DNA of 64,000 bases. It comes from Pontivivens insulae (GTDB lineage Bacteria > Pseudomonadota > Alphaproteobacteria > Rhodobacterales > Rhodobacteraceae). The stretch is from assembly GCF_900302495.1 (NCBI RefSeq), contig NZ_OMKW01000004.1, positions 1 to 64,000 of the forward strand, given 5' to 3'. This document shows, piece after piece, positions 54,813 through 64,000 of the stretch. The notes under the pieces are model-generated. The model did no database searches, was not told the DNA's origin, and saw only the letters and a program-made list of their open reading frames with translations. Both the position numbers and the translations under genes were made by a program. The first letter of the stretch is position 1, and every line of letters begins with the position of its first letter.

Positions 54813-56039
54813 ATGAATTATGATTGCGATATCGCCATTGTCGGCGGCGGTTTGAATGGCCCCGCCCTCGCCCTTGCGCTTTCAGGCGCTGGATTTTCGG
54901 TGACGTTGATCGACGCGTTGCCGGTCGAGACACGCGCGGACCCAGCATTTGACGGACGCGCTTACGCCGTTGCGTTGACGTCGCAGAACCTCCTGCGTGC
55001 GCTCGGTATCTGGTCCGCGGTTGAAGATCATGCACAGCCCATTCTTGATATCGTGGTGAGTGACGGTCGCGCAGGGCAGGGCGGCTCCCCGCTTCATGTG
55101 CATTTCGATCATCGCGAGATCGAGGAGGGACCGTTCGGCGCGTTGGTCGAGGATCGCCACTTGCGCAGCGCGCTGATCGCAGCTGTCGCAGCCAATGAGC
55201 AGATCACCATGCGCGCGCCAGAGCGGGTTGTTGCTCAACATGTCGACAACACAGGCGCGACGCTGACGCTTGAAAGCGGCGAGAGCCTGCGCACCCGTTT
55301 AATCGTCGGCTGTGATGGCCGCGCGAGCGGCACGGCGGAGCGGGGGGGGATCGGGCGTATGGCCTGGGGATACGACCAGACCAGCCTTGTCTGTGCGATT
55401 GAACATGAGAAACCCCATGATGGCGTTGCCCACCAAATGTTCTTCCCCGAAGGACCACTGGCGATCTTGCCGTTGCAAGGCAATCGCTCCTCTATTGTCT
55501 GGACAGAGGAGACGACGCGCGCAAACGCGGTTCAGGCAATGTCGGACGTTGGGTATCTGGCGGCATTGCGTCCGCGCTTTGGTGATTTTCTGGGTGATAT
55601 TCGCCTTGCCGGGCAACGCTACACCTATCCGCTGGGGCTGAGCCTTGCGCGCAGCTGGACGGCAGATCGGATCGTGCTGGCCGGTGACGCGGCGCATGGT
55701 ATTCATCCGCTCGCCGGGCAGGGCCTGAACCTCGGCCTGCGCGACATCGCGGCTCTTGCGGAAGTGCTGACGGATGCAAAGCGGCGGGGTGAAGATTTTG
55801 CCCGTGCCAGCGTTCTTGAGCGATATGTGCGCTGGCGCCGGTTCGATACAGCCGGTCTTGCCATCGCAACGGACGGGATCAATCGGCTGTTTTCCAATGA
55901 CAACCCGATTTTGCGCGGTCTGCGCGATCTGGGCCTTGGTGCGGTGAACGCCGTGCCGCGCGCCAGGCGCGGGTTCATGCGGGAAGCGGCGGGGCTAACG
56001 GGCGACCTTCCGCGATTGCTTTCGGGACGCGCGCTCTGA
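54813..56039 (+). CDS. UbiH/COQ6-family FAD-dependent hydroxylase
   Basis: 408 residues. It has the FAD motif GGGLNGPALALAL, the DG-like VGCDGRASG segment, and the family C-terminal LAGDAAHGIHPLAGQGLNLGLRDI. It hydroxylates the ubiquinone ring at one position, most like UbiH. An in-frame ATG at 54804 is an alternative start. It is divergent from the amidase. Confidence 0.92.
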   Translation: MNYDCDIAIVGGGLNGPALALALSGAGFSVTLIDALPVETRADPAFDGRAYAVALTSQNLLRALGIWSAVEDHAQPILDIVVSDGRAGQGGSPLHVHFDHREIEEGPFGALVEDRHLRSALIAAVAANEQITMRAPERVVAQHVDNTGATLTLESGESLRTRLIVGCDGRASGTAERGGIGRMAWGYDQTSLVCAIEHEKPHDGVAHQMFFPEGPLAILPLQGNRSSIVWTEETTRANAVQAMSDVGYLAALRPRFGDFLGDIRLAGQRYTYPLGLSLARSWTADRIVLAGDAAHGIHPLAGQGLNLGLRDIAALAEVLTDAKRRGEDFARASVLERYVRWRRFDTAGLAIATDGINRLFSNDNPILRGLRDLGLGAVNAVPRARRGFMREAAGLTGDLPRLLSGRAL

Positions 56040-56051
56040 CCGCGCGATCAG

Positions 56052-56072
56052 ATGGGTATTTTTGCCAATCCG
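56052..56072 (+). repeat. Dispersed repeat, GGGTATTTG type
   Basis: The 21 bases differ at two positions from the copy at 26382-26402. It lies 13 bases after the UbiH-like stop, where it may help end transcription ahead of the SRPBCC gene. Confidence 0.6.
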
Positions 56073-56230
56073 AAGGGCGCAGGTTTCGCGCGCGAAACCT
56101 TTTATCTTTCATTTTCAGGGGTTTGTCGTTAACGCAAAATTAATTTTTGCAGAAATGTCGATCCGGGCCGGTCCCGTTCGTCATGGATGTGAAGGCGATG
56201 TGCCTTCGGATCATGATGAAAGGTTTAGAC

Positions 56231-56755
56231 ATGGCCCTTGCTTCCACTTTGACGGTCGGATCCGCGCTGGTGGCGCTTTTGGCGGCGGCTCCCTTTGCCC
56301 TGCCACGTGCACAAGTCATCGAGCGTACTGCGGTCGTTGCCGCTGACCCCAGCATTGTATTCGATCTGATCGAGAGCTCTGCCGGATATCAGCGGTTCAA
56401 TCCCTATCGGGATACCGATGCCGAATTGCAGATCACGCCTTTTGGGCCTGAGGCCGGCGTCGGGTCAGGCTTTGCCTTTGAAGGACGGGAAGGGACTGGG
56501 ACACAGACCGTGACCGCCGTGACCCCGGACCGAGAAATTGTCCATCTGATCGACCTGGGCGCGATGGGGCAGCCCGTTCAAACTTTCACGCTGACCCCGG
56601 TTGCCGGAGGGACGGAGGTGCGTTGGGCGATCCGCTCGGAATTCGGACTGAACCCGATTGGTCGCGTGTTTGGCCTGTTTATGGACGGGATGCTGGGACC
56701 ACGGCAGGAGGCGGGGCTGGAAAACCTTTCCGCAACGCTCACCCCTCAGGCATAA
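56231..56755 (+). CDS. SRPBCC-fold protein
   Basis: 174 residues. An N-terminal hydrophobic stretch (VGSALVALLAAAPFAL) could be a membrane anchor or signal, followed by a START/Bet v1-like fold (RTAVVAADPSIVFDLIESSAGYQRFNPY at the beginning). Such polyketide-cyclase-like proteins bind hydrophobic ligands. It starts at 56231 after AAAGG. It appears to be the first gene of a DGPF-ECF42 operon. Confidence 0.8.
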   Translation: MALASTLTVGSALVALLAAAPFALPRAQVIERTAVVAADPSIVFDLIESSAGYQRFNPYRDTDAELQITPFGPEAGVGSGFAFEGREGTGTQTVTAVTPDREIVHLIDLGAMGQPVQTFTLTPVAGGTEVRWAIRSEFGLNPIGRVFGLFMDGMLGPRQEAGLENLSATLTPQA

Positions 56756-56781
56756 TCAACTATAGGAAAAGGAATAAACTC

Positions 56782-57132
56782 ATGCGCTACACCCTGTTTC
56801 TCTACAGCAATGAAGCTGACTTCGCCGATGTTTCCAAAGCCGATATGGACGAGAGCAAAGCCGCGTTCGGTGCCTATATCGGCGCATTGAAAGAGGCCGG
56901 CGTCTTTGTTGATACCGATTGGCTGCAACCCAGCATGACCGCGACGACGATCACGCTGAAAGGTGGTGAACGTCGGGTGCAGGACGGGCCTTATGCGGAC
57001 ACCAAGGATCAGTTGGGCGGCTATTTCGTGCTGGATGTCGCGGATCTGGATGCTGCACTCGACTGGGCGGCCAAGTGTCCGTCGGTTCACTATGGCTATG
57101 TCGAGGTGCGTCCGACGGCCTTTCCTGCATGA
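56782..57132 (+). CDS. YCII/DGPF-domain protein
   Basis: 116 residues. The DGPYADTKDQLGGYFVL segment includes the DGP motif of YCII-related proteins. These are the usual partners of ECF42 sigma factors. Its stop overlaps the sigma gene start (ATGA). The start at 56782 follows AAAAGGAAT. It probably acts with the sigma factor in an uncharacterised stress response. Confidence 0.9.
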   Translation: MRYTLFLYSNEADFADVSKADMDESKAAFGAYIGALKEAGVFVDTDWLQPSMTATTITLKGGERRVQDGPYADTKDQLGGYFVLDVADLDAALDWAAKCPSVHYGYVEVRPTAFPA

Positions 57133-58337
57133 CTGATGCGGCGGCCCGCGCGACAGAGGTGGCGCGGGCGTCTTATGGGCGGCTTGTTGCGTTGCTTGCA
57201 GCCCGAAGCGGCGACATTGCCGGGGCTGAGGATGCGCTGGGCGATGCGTTTGCGCGCGCGTTGCAACGGTGGCCTGAAGAGGGTGTTCCCGACCGGCCGG
57301 ACGCCTGGCTGATGACCGTCGCGCGCAACAGGATGAAGGATCGGTGGAAAAGTGCAGCCGAGTGTCGCCGCGCGCCAGAAGCGGCTGCAGAGGACATCAT
57401 GGCCGAAATCACAGCGATAGACCCGGAGGGCATTCCGGATGCGCGATTGCGTCTGATGTTTGTCTGCGCACATCCCGCGATAGACGCCAAGGTACGGACG
57501 CCGCTTATGTTGCAAGTCGTTCTGGGTCTGGACGTCGCCACAATCGGCCCTGCCTTTTTGGTTCCACCAGCCACATTGGCGCAACGCCTGGTGCGGGCGA
57601 AGCGCAAGGTGCGCGACGCGGCCATTCCGTTTTCCCTGCCCGGTCGGGAGCATATGCCAGAGCGGCTCGACGCGGTGCTTGAGGCGATCTATGGCGCGTT
57701 TTCTGTCGAAGCTGGTGAAGAGCTGCGGGAAGAGGCTGTCTATCTGTCGGACATGATGGCCGCGCTCATGCCTGAAAGCGCAGAGGTGTTGGGGCTGGGC
57801 GCGCTCTTGCTGTTTGCGTCTGCCCGCGATGCGGCGGCGCGGGTGGAGGGTCGGTTCGTGCCATTGGCAGAGCAGAACGTCGGTCTGTGGGACCGGATGC
57901 GCTTGCGACGTGCGGAGGTGATGCTTGCGCGCGCGGGGGCGATGGGGGATCTGGGACGGTTCCAATTGGAAGCTGCAATTCAGGCCGTGCATTGTGATCG
58001 GGCCAAGACGGGGGAGACCGACTGGCGCGCAATCGAGCATCTTTATGTGGGCCTGATGCAGACCGCACCGACCGTAGGCGCGGCGGTCGGGCAGGCCGCC
58101 GCGGTTGGCGAGGTGCATGGCCCCCGCGCCGGTTTGACCGCACTCGATCGGATCGAGGCAGACGCGCTTGCCGTGCACCAGCCCGGTTGGGCCGTGCGCG
58201 CGCATCTTCTGGCGCGGGATGGCCAGACGCGGGCGGCGGCGGCCGCTTATGATCGAGCGCTGGGCCTCAGCTCGGACGCGGCGGTTCGGGCGTGGCTTTC
58301 TGCGCGGCGCGATGCGCTTTCACCGCAACGGATTTGA
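57129..58337 (+). CDS. ECF42-type sigma factor
   Basis: 402 residues. Region 2 (GAEDALGDAFARALQRWPEEG) and region 4 (QVVLGLDVATIGPAFLVPPATLAQRLVRAKRKV, quoted in part) make up an extracytoplasmic-function sigma core, and a long C-terminal extension with TPR-like helices (about 190-402) is typical of ECF42. This family is not controlled by a classical anti-sigma but is thought to be regulated through its C-terminal domain with DGPF partners. It starts at 57129. Confidence 0.9.
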   Translation: MTDAAARATEVARASYGRLVALLAARSGDIAGAEDALGDAFARALQRWPEEGVPDRPDAWLMTVARNRMKDRWKSAAECRRAPEAAAEDIMAEITAIDPEGIPDARLRLMFVCAHPAIDAKVRTPLMLQVVLGLDVATIGPAFLVPPATLAQRLVRAKRKVRDAAIPFSLPGREHMPERLDAVLEAIYGAFSVEAGEELREEAVYLSDMMAALMPESAEVLGLGALLLFASARDAAARVEGRFVPLAEQNVGLWDRMRLRRAEVMLARAGAMGDLGRFQLEAAIQAVHCDRAKTGETDWRAIEHLYVGLMQTAPTVGAAVGQAAAVGEVHGPRAGLTALDRIEADALAVHQPGWAVRAHLLARDGQTRAAAAAYDRALGLSSDAAVRAWLSARRDALSPQRI

Positions 58338-58428
58338 GCGGAATTTGGCTCAACACTGGACCGGAGGGGTGTCGGGCGGCTATTCTGCACTCAACGGGAC
58401 GCCATGATCCCGAACCATGAGGCCAGTT

Positions 58429-59628
58429 ATGCAGTATCCCCAGCGGTTTTCAGACCTGCCGGAATACGCCTTTCCGCGTCTGCGCGCGCTGCTTGCGCCG
58501 TTGATTCCGGGTGGGGCGGAATTGCCGATGTCAATTGGTGAGCCAATGCACCCGTTGCCCGCGATGTTGGGTGAGGTGTTGGCCGCGAATGTCGGGGGCT
58601 ATGCGAAATATCCCCCCAATGAGGGTCTTCCCGAGTTGCGTGCCGCGCAAGCGGCGTGGATCAAGCAGCGCTATGGTGTCGAGAAGGATCCCGAGACCGA
58701 AATTCTGCCGCTGAACGGGACACGCGAAGGTCTGTTTGCGGCCTGTGTCGCGCTGGTTGCGGAGCGCAAGAACGGGGACCGGCCGGTCGTGCTGCTGCCC
58801 AATCCGTTCTATCAGTGCTATGCCGTGGCGGCGCTGACAGCGGGGGCGGAGCCGGTCTATGTGCCGGCACTTGCCCAGAACGGCTTTCTGCCCGACTTTG
58901 CCAGTGTGCCTGCCGATCTTTTGGCACGGACGGCGGCTGTTTACATGTGCTCTCCCGCGAACCCGCAAGGCGCGGTTGCGGATCGTGCCTATTGGAGCGC
59001 ATTGCTGGATCTGGCGGAGACGCATGATTTCCGGATCTTTGCGGATGAATGCTATTCGGAGATCTGGCGCGAAACGCCTCCGACCGGGGCGTTGGAGGCG
59101 CTGGGCCCGCATGATCCTGAACGGCTGATGGTGTTTCATTCCCTGTCGAAGCGCTCGAACCTGCCTGGACTGCGCTCCGGCTTCTGCGCAGGGGGGGCAC
59201 GCAGTATCGCTGCGATGAAGCAGTTGCGGTCTTATGCAGGGGCACCCTTGCCCATTCCGGCCCAGAAGGCGGCCACGGCAATCTGGTCTGACGAAGCGCA
59301 TGTTGAGGACAATCGGGCGCTGTACCGTGAGAAATTCGCGATTGCGGATGAGGTTCTGGGCAATACGCCGGGTTACACCAGCCCGGAGGCTGGGTTCTTC
59401 CTGTGGATCGCGGTGCGCCATGATGAGGAGATGACGCGGCGCCTGTGGACGGAGCATGGCGTGAAAGTGCTTCCGGGGCGCTATCTGAGCCGCAACACCG
59501 ATACTCGCTTTGGCGGTGGAAACCCCGGTGCAGGGTATATCCGCGCGGCCTTGGTCGCGCCCGCCGATGATGTGCGGCGCGGGCTTGAGGCCATTCGGAA
59601 CGAGATTGAGAGGGAGCGGCAGCCATGA
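58429..59628 (+). CDS. Class I/II PLP aminotransferase, DapC-like
   Basis: 399 residues. The PLP lysine is in [15 protein letters not shown], and the substrate/cofactor residues include PNPFYQCY and ADECYSEIW. The closest fit is a succinyl-diaminopimelate aminotransferase of lysine synthesis, but other aminotransferases are possible. The start at 58429 follows GAGG; an in-frame ATG at 58417 lacks a ribosome binding site. It overlaps ftsK by ATGA. Confidence 0.88.
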   Translation: MQYPQRFSDLPEYAFPRLRALLAPLIPGGAELPMSIGEPMHPLPAMLGEVLAANVGGYAKYPPNEGLPELRAAQAAWIKQRYGVEKDPETEILPLNGTREGLFAACVALVAERKNGDRPVVLLPNPFYQCYAVAALTAGAEPVYVPALAQNGFLPDFASVPADLLARTAAVYMCSPANPQGAVADRAYWSALLDLAETHDFRIFADECYSEIWRETPPTGALEALGPHDPERLMVFHSLSKRSNLPGLRSGFCAGGARSIAAMKQLRSYAGAPLPIPAQKAATAIWSDEAHVEDNRALYREKFAIADEVLGNTPGYTSPEAGFFLWIAVRHDEEMTRRLWTEHGVKVLPGRYLSRNTDTRFGGGNPGAGYIRAALVAPADDVRRGLEAIRNEIERERQP

Positions 59629-62252
59629 CGTTTTTCACAGAGTCCGCGCCGCGTGAGCCTTTGCTGGGCAAGACGGTTCATGCCTTTCTCAGCCGGATTG
59701 CTGGACGGGCCTTGGGGGCTGCGTTTCTGGCGCTTTCGGTTGTGCTGGCTGTCGTGCTCTATACCTGGTCACCGGATGATCCGAGCTTCCTGAACATCGT
59801 GGATCGCGCGCCGCAAAATGCGCTTGGCGCGTTCGGGGCCAATTTGGCGGGGCTGCTGATGCCCGCCATTGGTCTGGCTGCCTGGGTGCTGCCGATCAGT
59901 CTTTTGGTGTGGGGCGCGCGCCTGGTCTTGCGGCGCGGAGAGGAGCGGCTGTTTCTGCGCTTTTTGTTGTTGCCCTTTGCGCTGCTGGTCACGGCCGTCT
60001 TTGCGGCGGCGCATGTTCCCTTCGTCAGTTGGCTGCCCGACTACGGTCTTGGTGGCCGGGCGGGTGATGGGCTTGCGGGCTGGTTGCTGGGCCTTTTGCC
60101 TATGGCGCCCGGCACTGGGGTTCGGGCCATCGCCTTTGTGGGCATCGTGGCCTTTGTTCTGATCAATGCGCTGATGTTGGGGGTGTCGCGGGCAGAAGCG
60201 CGCCTTGTGCTGAGGGGCTTTGCGCGCGGATTGCGGCGGGTCTGGGTCGTCGCCCTTGCTATGCTTGCATGGCTTTGGTCCAAGCGTGGATCGGTCGTGC
60301 CCGCCCGGCGCGCGCGGGCGGATGACGCGGAACCTGCCGCGCCCGTGTCCCGTGTACGGCGCGAGCCGGGATTTGACGCCGGTACGGCGGACCCAGCGCC
60401 TGCCCAATCGTTTGGTGCAGATGATGGGGTTGCCGAAATCGATCACGATGCGGACGAGGAAGAAGCGCCTGCAAGTTCGCCGATGAGGTTGATGGAGCGG
60501 ATCAATGCGGCCATGGCGCGAGACGCCGAGCCGCAGACCGCATCTGACGCCGATCTGTTGGACGAAGAGGATCAGCCCGAAGCGGTCACGACTTACTCCG
60601 CGCCGGACGCGGCGCGCACAGAGCCGGTATTCAAGCCGGTGGTGCAGCATCCGCCAAGCCGCCCGGTCGCCAAGTCCCAGCGGGCACAGGCCGAGGAGCA
60701 GCCGCGGTTCAAGCTGGACGACGAGGAAGACGGATATGAGCTTCCGCCGCTGTCGCTGTTGGAGAGCCCGCAGGGCCTTGTGCGCCACCAGTTGAGCGAA
60801 GAGGCGTTGGAACAGAACGCCCGTATGCTTGAAAGCGTATTGGATGATTATGGCATTCGCGGAGAGATCGTCTCTGTCCGGCCCGGCCCCGTTGTGACGA
60901 TGTATGAACTGGAGCCAGCGCCGGGTCTGAAAGCATCCCGTGTGATCGGGTTGGCGGACGATATCGCACGTTCGATGTCGGCCCTTGCGGCACGTGTCTC
61001 GACCGTGCCGGGCCGCTCGATCATCGGAATCGAACTGCCCAATGAGAACCGCGAGAAGGTGTTGTTGCGCGAGATGCTGTCGGCGCGGGCCTATGGTGAC
61101 AGCAATCACAAGCTGCCGCTGGCGCTCGGCAAGGATATCGGCGGGGAGCCGGTGATCGCGAACCTTGCCAAGATGCCCCACTTGCTGATCGCAGGGACGA
61201 CCGGTTCGGGTAAGTCGGTGGCGATCAATACCATGATCCTGTCGCTGCTCTATCGTCTGACACCCGACGAGTGCCGCCTGATCATGATTGACCCCAAGAT
61301 GCTGGAACTGAGCGTCTATGACGGCATCCCGCATTTGCTCTCGCCCGTTGTAACCGATCCGAAGAAAGCGGTGGTTGCACTGAAATGGACGGTTGCGGAA
61401 ATGGAAGAGCGCTATCGCAAAATGTCCAAGATGGGTGTGCGCAACATCGACGGCTATAACAGCCGGGTCGAGGACGCCCTGTCGAAGGGAGAGAATTTCT
61501 CTCGCACGGTACAGACCGGTTTTGACGAGGATACCGGGGAGCCGATTTTCGAAACGGAGGAATTCGCCCCCGAAAAAATGCCCTTTATCGTGGTGATCGT
61601 CGACGAGATGGCGGACCTGATGATGGTTGCGGGCAAAGAGATCGAAGCGTGCATTCAGCGCCTTGCGCAGATGGCGCGGGCGTCAGGTATTCACCTGATC
61701 ATGGCGACGCAGCGCCCGTCGGTCGACGTGATTACCGGCACGATCAAGGCCAATTTCCCGACGCGGATTTCGTTCCAGGTCACGTCGAAAATCGACAGTC
61801 GCACGATCCTGGGTGAGATGGGGGCCGAACAGCTGCTGGGCATGGGCGACATGCTCTATATGGCGGGTGGCGGTCGCGTGACCCGTGTACATGGCCCGTT
61901 CTGTTCGGACGAAGAAGTGGAGGAGGTCGTCAACCACCTCAAGGCGCTGGGCGCGCCCGAATATGTCTCGGGCGTTGTCGAGGGGCCGGATGACGGGGCC
62001 GAGGCGGATATTGACCTCGTGCTCGGTCTTGGCGGCAATACTGGTGGGGAAGACGCGCTCTACGACCAGGCTGTTGCCATCGTGGCGCGGGATCGGAAGT
62101 GTTCGACCAGCTACATCCAGCGCAAGCTTGCCATCGGCTATAACAAGGCCGCGCGCCTCGTTGAGCAGATGGAGGATAATGGTGTGGTCAGTCAGGCCAA
62201 TAAGGTCGGCAAGCGCGATATTCTGGTGCCCGAGCCCGTGTCCCACGGATAG
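59625..62252 (+). CDS. ftsK: DNA translocase FtsK
   Basis: 875 residues. Four or five N-terminal membrane helices (about 25-200) anchor it at the division site; a Pro/Ala/acidic linker (200-370) follows; the ATP motor has Walker [10 protein letters not shown] near 522-531 and Walker [12 protein letters not shown], and the C-terminal gamma domain (from about 810) binds DNA KOPS sites. It moves chromosome termini during division. It is coupled to the aminotransferase gene. Confidence 0.96.
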   Translation: MTFFTESAPREPLLGKTVHAFLSRIAGRALGAAFLALSVVLAVVLYTWSPDDPSFLNIVDRAPQNALGAFGANLAGLLMPAIGLAAWVLPISLLVWGARLVLRRGEERLFLRFLLLPFALLVTAVFAAAHVPFVSWLPDYGLGGRAGDGLAGWLLGLLPMAPGTGVRAIAFVGIVAFVLINALMLGVSRAEARLVLRGFARGLRRVWVVALAMLAWLWSKRGSVVPARRARADDAEPAAPVSRVRREPGFDAGTADPAPAQSFGADDGVAEIDHDADEEEAPASSPMRLMERINAAMARDAEPQTASDADLLDEEDQPEAVTTYSAPDAARTEPVFKPVVQHPPSRPVAKSQRAQAEEQPRFKLDDEEDGYELPPLSLLESPQGLVRHQLSEEALEQNARMLESVLDDYGIRGEIVSVRPGPVVTMYELEPAPGLKASRVIGLADDIARSMSALAARVSTVPGRSIIGIELPNENREKVLLREMLSARAYGDSNHKLPLALGKDIGGEPVIANLAKMPHLLIAGTTGSGKSVAINTMILSLLYRLTPDECRLIMIDPKMLELSVYDGIPHLLSPVVTDPKKAVVALKWTVAEMEERYRKMSKMGVRNIDGYNSRVEDALSKGENFSRTVQTGFDEDTGEPIFETEEFAPEKMPFIVVIVDEMADLMMVAGKEIEACIQRLAQMARASGIHLIMATQRPSVDVITGTIKANFPTRISFQVTSKIDSRTILGEMGAEQLLGMGDMLYMAGGGRVTRVHGPFCSDEEVEEVVNHLKALGAPEYVSGVVEGPDDGAEADIDLVLGLGGNTGGEDALYDQAVAIVARDRKCSTSYIQRKLAIGYNKAARLVEQMEDNGVVSQANKVGKRDILVPEPVSHG

Positions 62253-62270
62253 ATCGGGCGTGGAGGTCGT

Positions 62271-62582
62271 ATGCTGATTGAGGATCTTGGCCTGCTCATC
62301 GTGGCAATTGTGGTCTTTGCGTTGAACCTGTGGCTTTTGCGACGGGTGGCTCGGGATGAGGCCCAAGATGCGGCGGGTGCGGATCTGCCGCCATGGGAGC
62401 AGGTGATGGGCGTCACTGTGCTCGGAGGGTTGATCGCACCGGCCTATATCTGGATTGCGCGCGGAGCGGACCGACCGCGTGCGCGGAAGAATGCGCACTT
62501 GCGGATCGCGCTCTATGCGCAAGCGGCGTTGGCGGTGTTGGTTGCGGGTCTTGTCGGTTCGCTCATTCTTTATCCGTCCTGA
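62271..62582 (+). CDS. Small membrane protein
   Basis: 103 residues with three predicted helices (about 5-23, 47-62, 82-100) and basic loops. The family is not recognised. The start follows GGAGG a few bases upstream. It lies between ftsK and lolA, and is probably cotranscribed with ftsK. Confidence 0.75.
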   Translation: MLIEDLGLLIVAIVVFALNLWLLRRVARDEAQDAAGADLPPWEQVMGVTVLGGLIAPAYIWIARGADRPRARKNAHLRIALYAQAALAVLVAGLVGSLILYPS

Positions 62583-62712
62583 CGCGAAGCGGCGGTTTCT
62601 GCGTGAAACCCTCCTGCCAGTATTGGAACTGGATTTGCTGCTTTTCGCGCACTCTCGCCAAAGTGACATTGACCGTCTGGAACCAACCGCGGCGCATGCG
62701 CATATATATGCC

Positions 62713-63321
62713 ATGAAACGAAGAACATTTATCGCGGGCTCTACGGCCCTGGCTGCACTGGGCCTCGCGTCGGCGGGTCACGCGCAGGGAGCTGAAGAGC
62801 TGGCCCGGATCGACACCTATCTGAATGCGATGCGCGAGGCGGGCGGCCGTTTCGTGCAGTTCAACAGCGATGGTAGCCGATCCGAGGGAGAGCTATGGAT
62901 CCGCAAGCCGGGGCTGATGCGTTTCGAGTATGATGCGCCGCATTCCCATGTGGTGATTTCTGATGGCGTCTGGGTGGCTGTTGTCGACCGCCGATCCAAT
63001 GACGATGCGAACCGCGTGCCGTTGAGCCGCACGCCGCTTAACCTTATCCTGCGGGACAATATCGACCTGCTGCGCACGGGGGCCGTTCAGCGGATCCGCA
63101 AGAGCGGGGCGGAGACGCGGTTAATCATGATTGATCCGGACGAGCCGGATTCTGGCACGTTGGAGATGGTGTTCACAGAGAACCCGCTGAGCCTGAGCCG
63201 CTGGATCACGACCAACCCGCAAGGTCAGCGGACGGAAATCCAGCTGACCGATTTGCAGGAAGGTGTTTCCATTCCGCGCGGCATGTTCTCAATCGAAGCG
63301 GCCCTGACCAACCGGGGCTAA
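62713..63321 (+). CDS. lolA: Outer-membrane lipoprotein carrier LolA
   Basis: 202 residues. The periplasmic LolA chaperone moves lipoproteins to the outer membrane. The signal region reads MKRRTFIAGSTALAALGLASAGHAQ in outline, with RRTFIAG resembling a Tat motif; the mature part begins near GAEEL. The domain pattern EGELWIRKPGLMRFEYDAP is typical LolA. The start at 62713 sits just after a palindromic GCATATATATGC (62700-62711) that could be a promoter -10. Confidence 0.9.
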   Translation: MKRRTFIAGSTALAALGLASAGHAQGAEELARIDTYLNAMREAGGRFVQFNSDGSRSEGELWIRKPGLMRFEYDAPHSHVVISDGVWVAVVDRRSNDDANRVPLSRTPLNLILRDNIDLLRTGAVQRIRKSGAETRLIMIDPDEPDSGTLEMVFTENPLSLSRWITTNPQGQRTEIQLTDLQEGVSIPRGMFSIEAALTNRG

Positions 63322-63406
63322 GGAATCGGGGGTGCGCGGGTTGTCTCTCTGACCCGCGCGCGCCACAATGCAGCCCTGACGCGCCACCTGCCGCGAAAGG
63401 GCTGAA

Positions 63407-64000
63407 ATGCAGCTCTACCTTCCTATTGCCGAAGTCTCGGTCAACATGTTCCTGCTGCTCGGGCTGGGCGGAGGTGTCGGTGTGTTGTCCGGCCTGTTCG
63501 GGGTCGGCGGCGGATTTTTGCTGACACCGCTTTTGATCTTTATCGGCATTCCGCCCGCGGTGGCGGTTGCAACTCAGGCCCCACAGATCGCGGGGCTTTC
63601 GCTGTCTGGGACGCTCGCGCATCTGCGACGGCGGACTGTCGACCTTCGCATGGGGACAGTGCTGTTGAGCGGGGGCCTGGTTGGATCCGCAACCGGTGTT
63701 TGGGTCTTCCGGTTGCTGACGGAGTTGGGGCAGGTCGATCTGCTGGTCTCGCTGGCTTACGTGATCTTTCTGGGCGTCGTGGGCGGCTTGATGTTCTGGG
63801 AGAGCGTCGGGGCGCTGCGGCGAAGCAAAGGTGGCACGGTTGTCGTCAAACCGCGAAAGCGGCATGGCTGGGTGCATGGATTGCCGCTGAAGATGCGGTT
63901 TCGGGCGTCGCATCTCTATATCTCTGCGATCCCTCCGTTTGTGATCGGGCTTTTGGTTGGGGTGTTGTCCGCAATCATGGGGGTTGGTGGCGGGTTCATC
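63407..64000 (+). CDS. TauE/SafE-type membrane transporter, cut by the window
   Basis: At least 198 residues are visible, with no stop before the window end. The Gly-rich motif LFGVGGGFLLTPLLIFIGI at the N-terminus and the matching IMGVGGGFI at the end are the two halves of the TauE/SafE permease repeat. It probably exports sulfite or sulfoacetate-type organosulfur compounds. The ATG at 63407 has AAAGGG upstream. Confidence 0.9.
   Translation, partial: MQLYLPIAEVSVNMFLLLGLGGGVGVLSGLFGVGGGFLLTPLLIFIGIPPAVAVATQAPQIAGLSLSGTLAHLRRRTVDLRMGTVLLSGGLVGSATGVWVFRLLTELGQVDLLVSLAYVIFLGVVGGLMFWESVGALRRSKGGTVVVKPRKRHGWVHGLPLKMRFRASHLYISAIPPFVIGLLVGVLSAIMGVGGGFI

Noticed and set aside
59769-61334. About 520-codon minus-strand frame opposite ftsK
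   Set aside because: The translation is His/Arg/Gln-rich with no fold-like pattern, and ftsK on the plus strand is unambiguous.

Overview
The window looks like chromosomal DNA of a marine Rhodobacteraceae (Roseobacter-group) alphaproteobacterium. Evidence: high G+C, a suc operon in the order sucC, sucD, sucA, sucB, lpd, an Irr regulator beside fabA-fabB-fabI, a MucR/Ros regulator, an RpoH-type sigma factor beside coaBC and dut, and many ATGA/GTGA start-stop overlaps. There is no phage, transposase, integrase or CRISPR array. Most of the window is housekeeping, with accessory genes slotted between core genes.

Layout. 1-36: 3' end of initiator tRNA. 382-5965: a catabolic-looking operon on the minus strand (aldehyde dehydrogenase, M19-like protein with an altered metal site, a 558-residue orphan family, DUF3726) with a divergent LysR regulator. 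5976-16888: TCA-cycle 2-oxoglutarate dehydrogenase and succinyl-CoA synthetase genes on the minus strand, interrupted by unrelated genes: three small membrane proteins between sucB and lpd, a DUF805 protein between sucD and sucA, and a methyltransferase between sucC and sucD. 17075-21105: phoH-ybeY-corC-lnt. 21255-26320: irr, a membrane protein, then fabA-fabB-fabI split by a low-G+C reverse-strand gene. 26406-32647: VOC protein, a four-gene operon (haloacid dehalogenase, alpha/beta hydrolase, threonine dehydratase-like, D-amino-acid-oxidase-like), DUF937, 2-hydroxyacid dehydrogenase, SH3 protein.

32745-42164: miaB, mucR, a glycosyltransferase-like gene, a MATE exporter, an M3 oligopeptidase, a TPR protein and a dimethylglycine-dehydrogenase-like FAD/GcvT enzyme. 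42328-47272: rpoH upstream of the tightly coupled run chaN, coaBC, dut, membrane-anchored GNAT, moeB/thiF. 47387-53346: cobU, cobC-like phosphatase, a GST with a cysteine-rich tail, truA, a YcjX/TIGR01620 pair, GNAT. 53371-64000: amidase, a UbiH-type hydroxylase, an SRPBCC-DGPF-ECF42 operon, an aminotransferase coupled to ftsK, a small membrane protein, lolA and a TauE/SafE permease cut by the window end.

The features most worth a second look are: the M19/orphan/DUF3726 cluster, which could be an undescribed catabolic system; two regulatory-looking DNA elements (an 11-bp-phased hexamer array before lpd, and a perfect dyad of two self-palindromes before sucC); a family of about 21-bp repeats with a GGG(A)TATTTG core that sits in every roomy convergent intergenic region apart from one ordinary terminator; and several domain fusions (GST plus cysteine cluster, transmembrane plus GNAT). 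All assignments come from reading the sequence; no database search was run.
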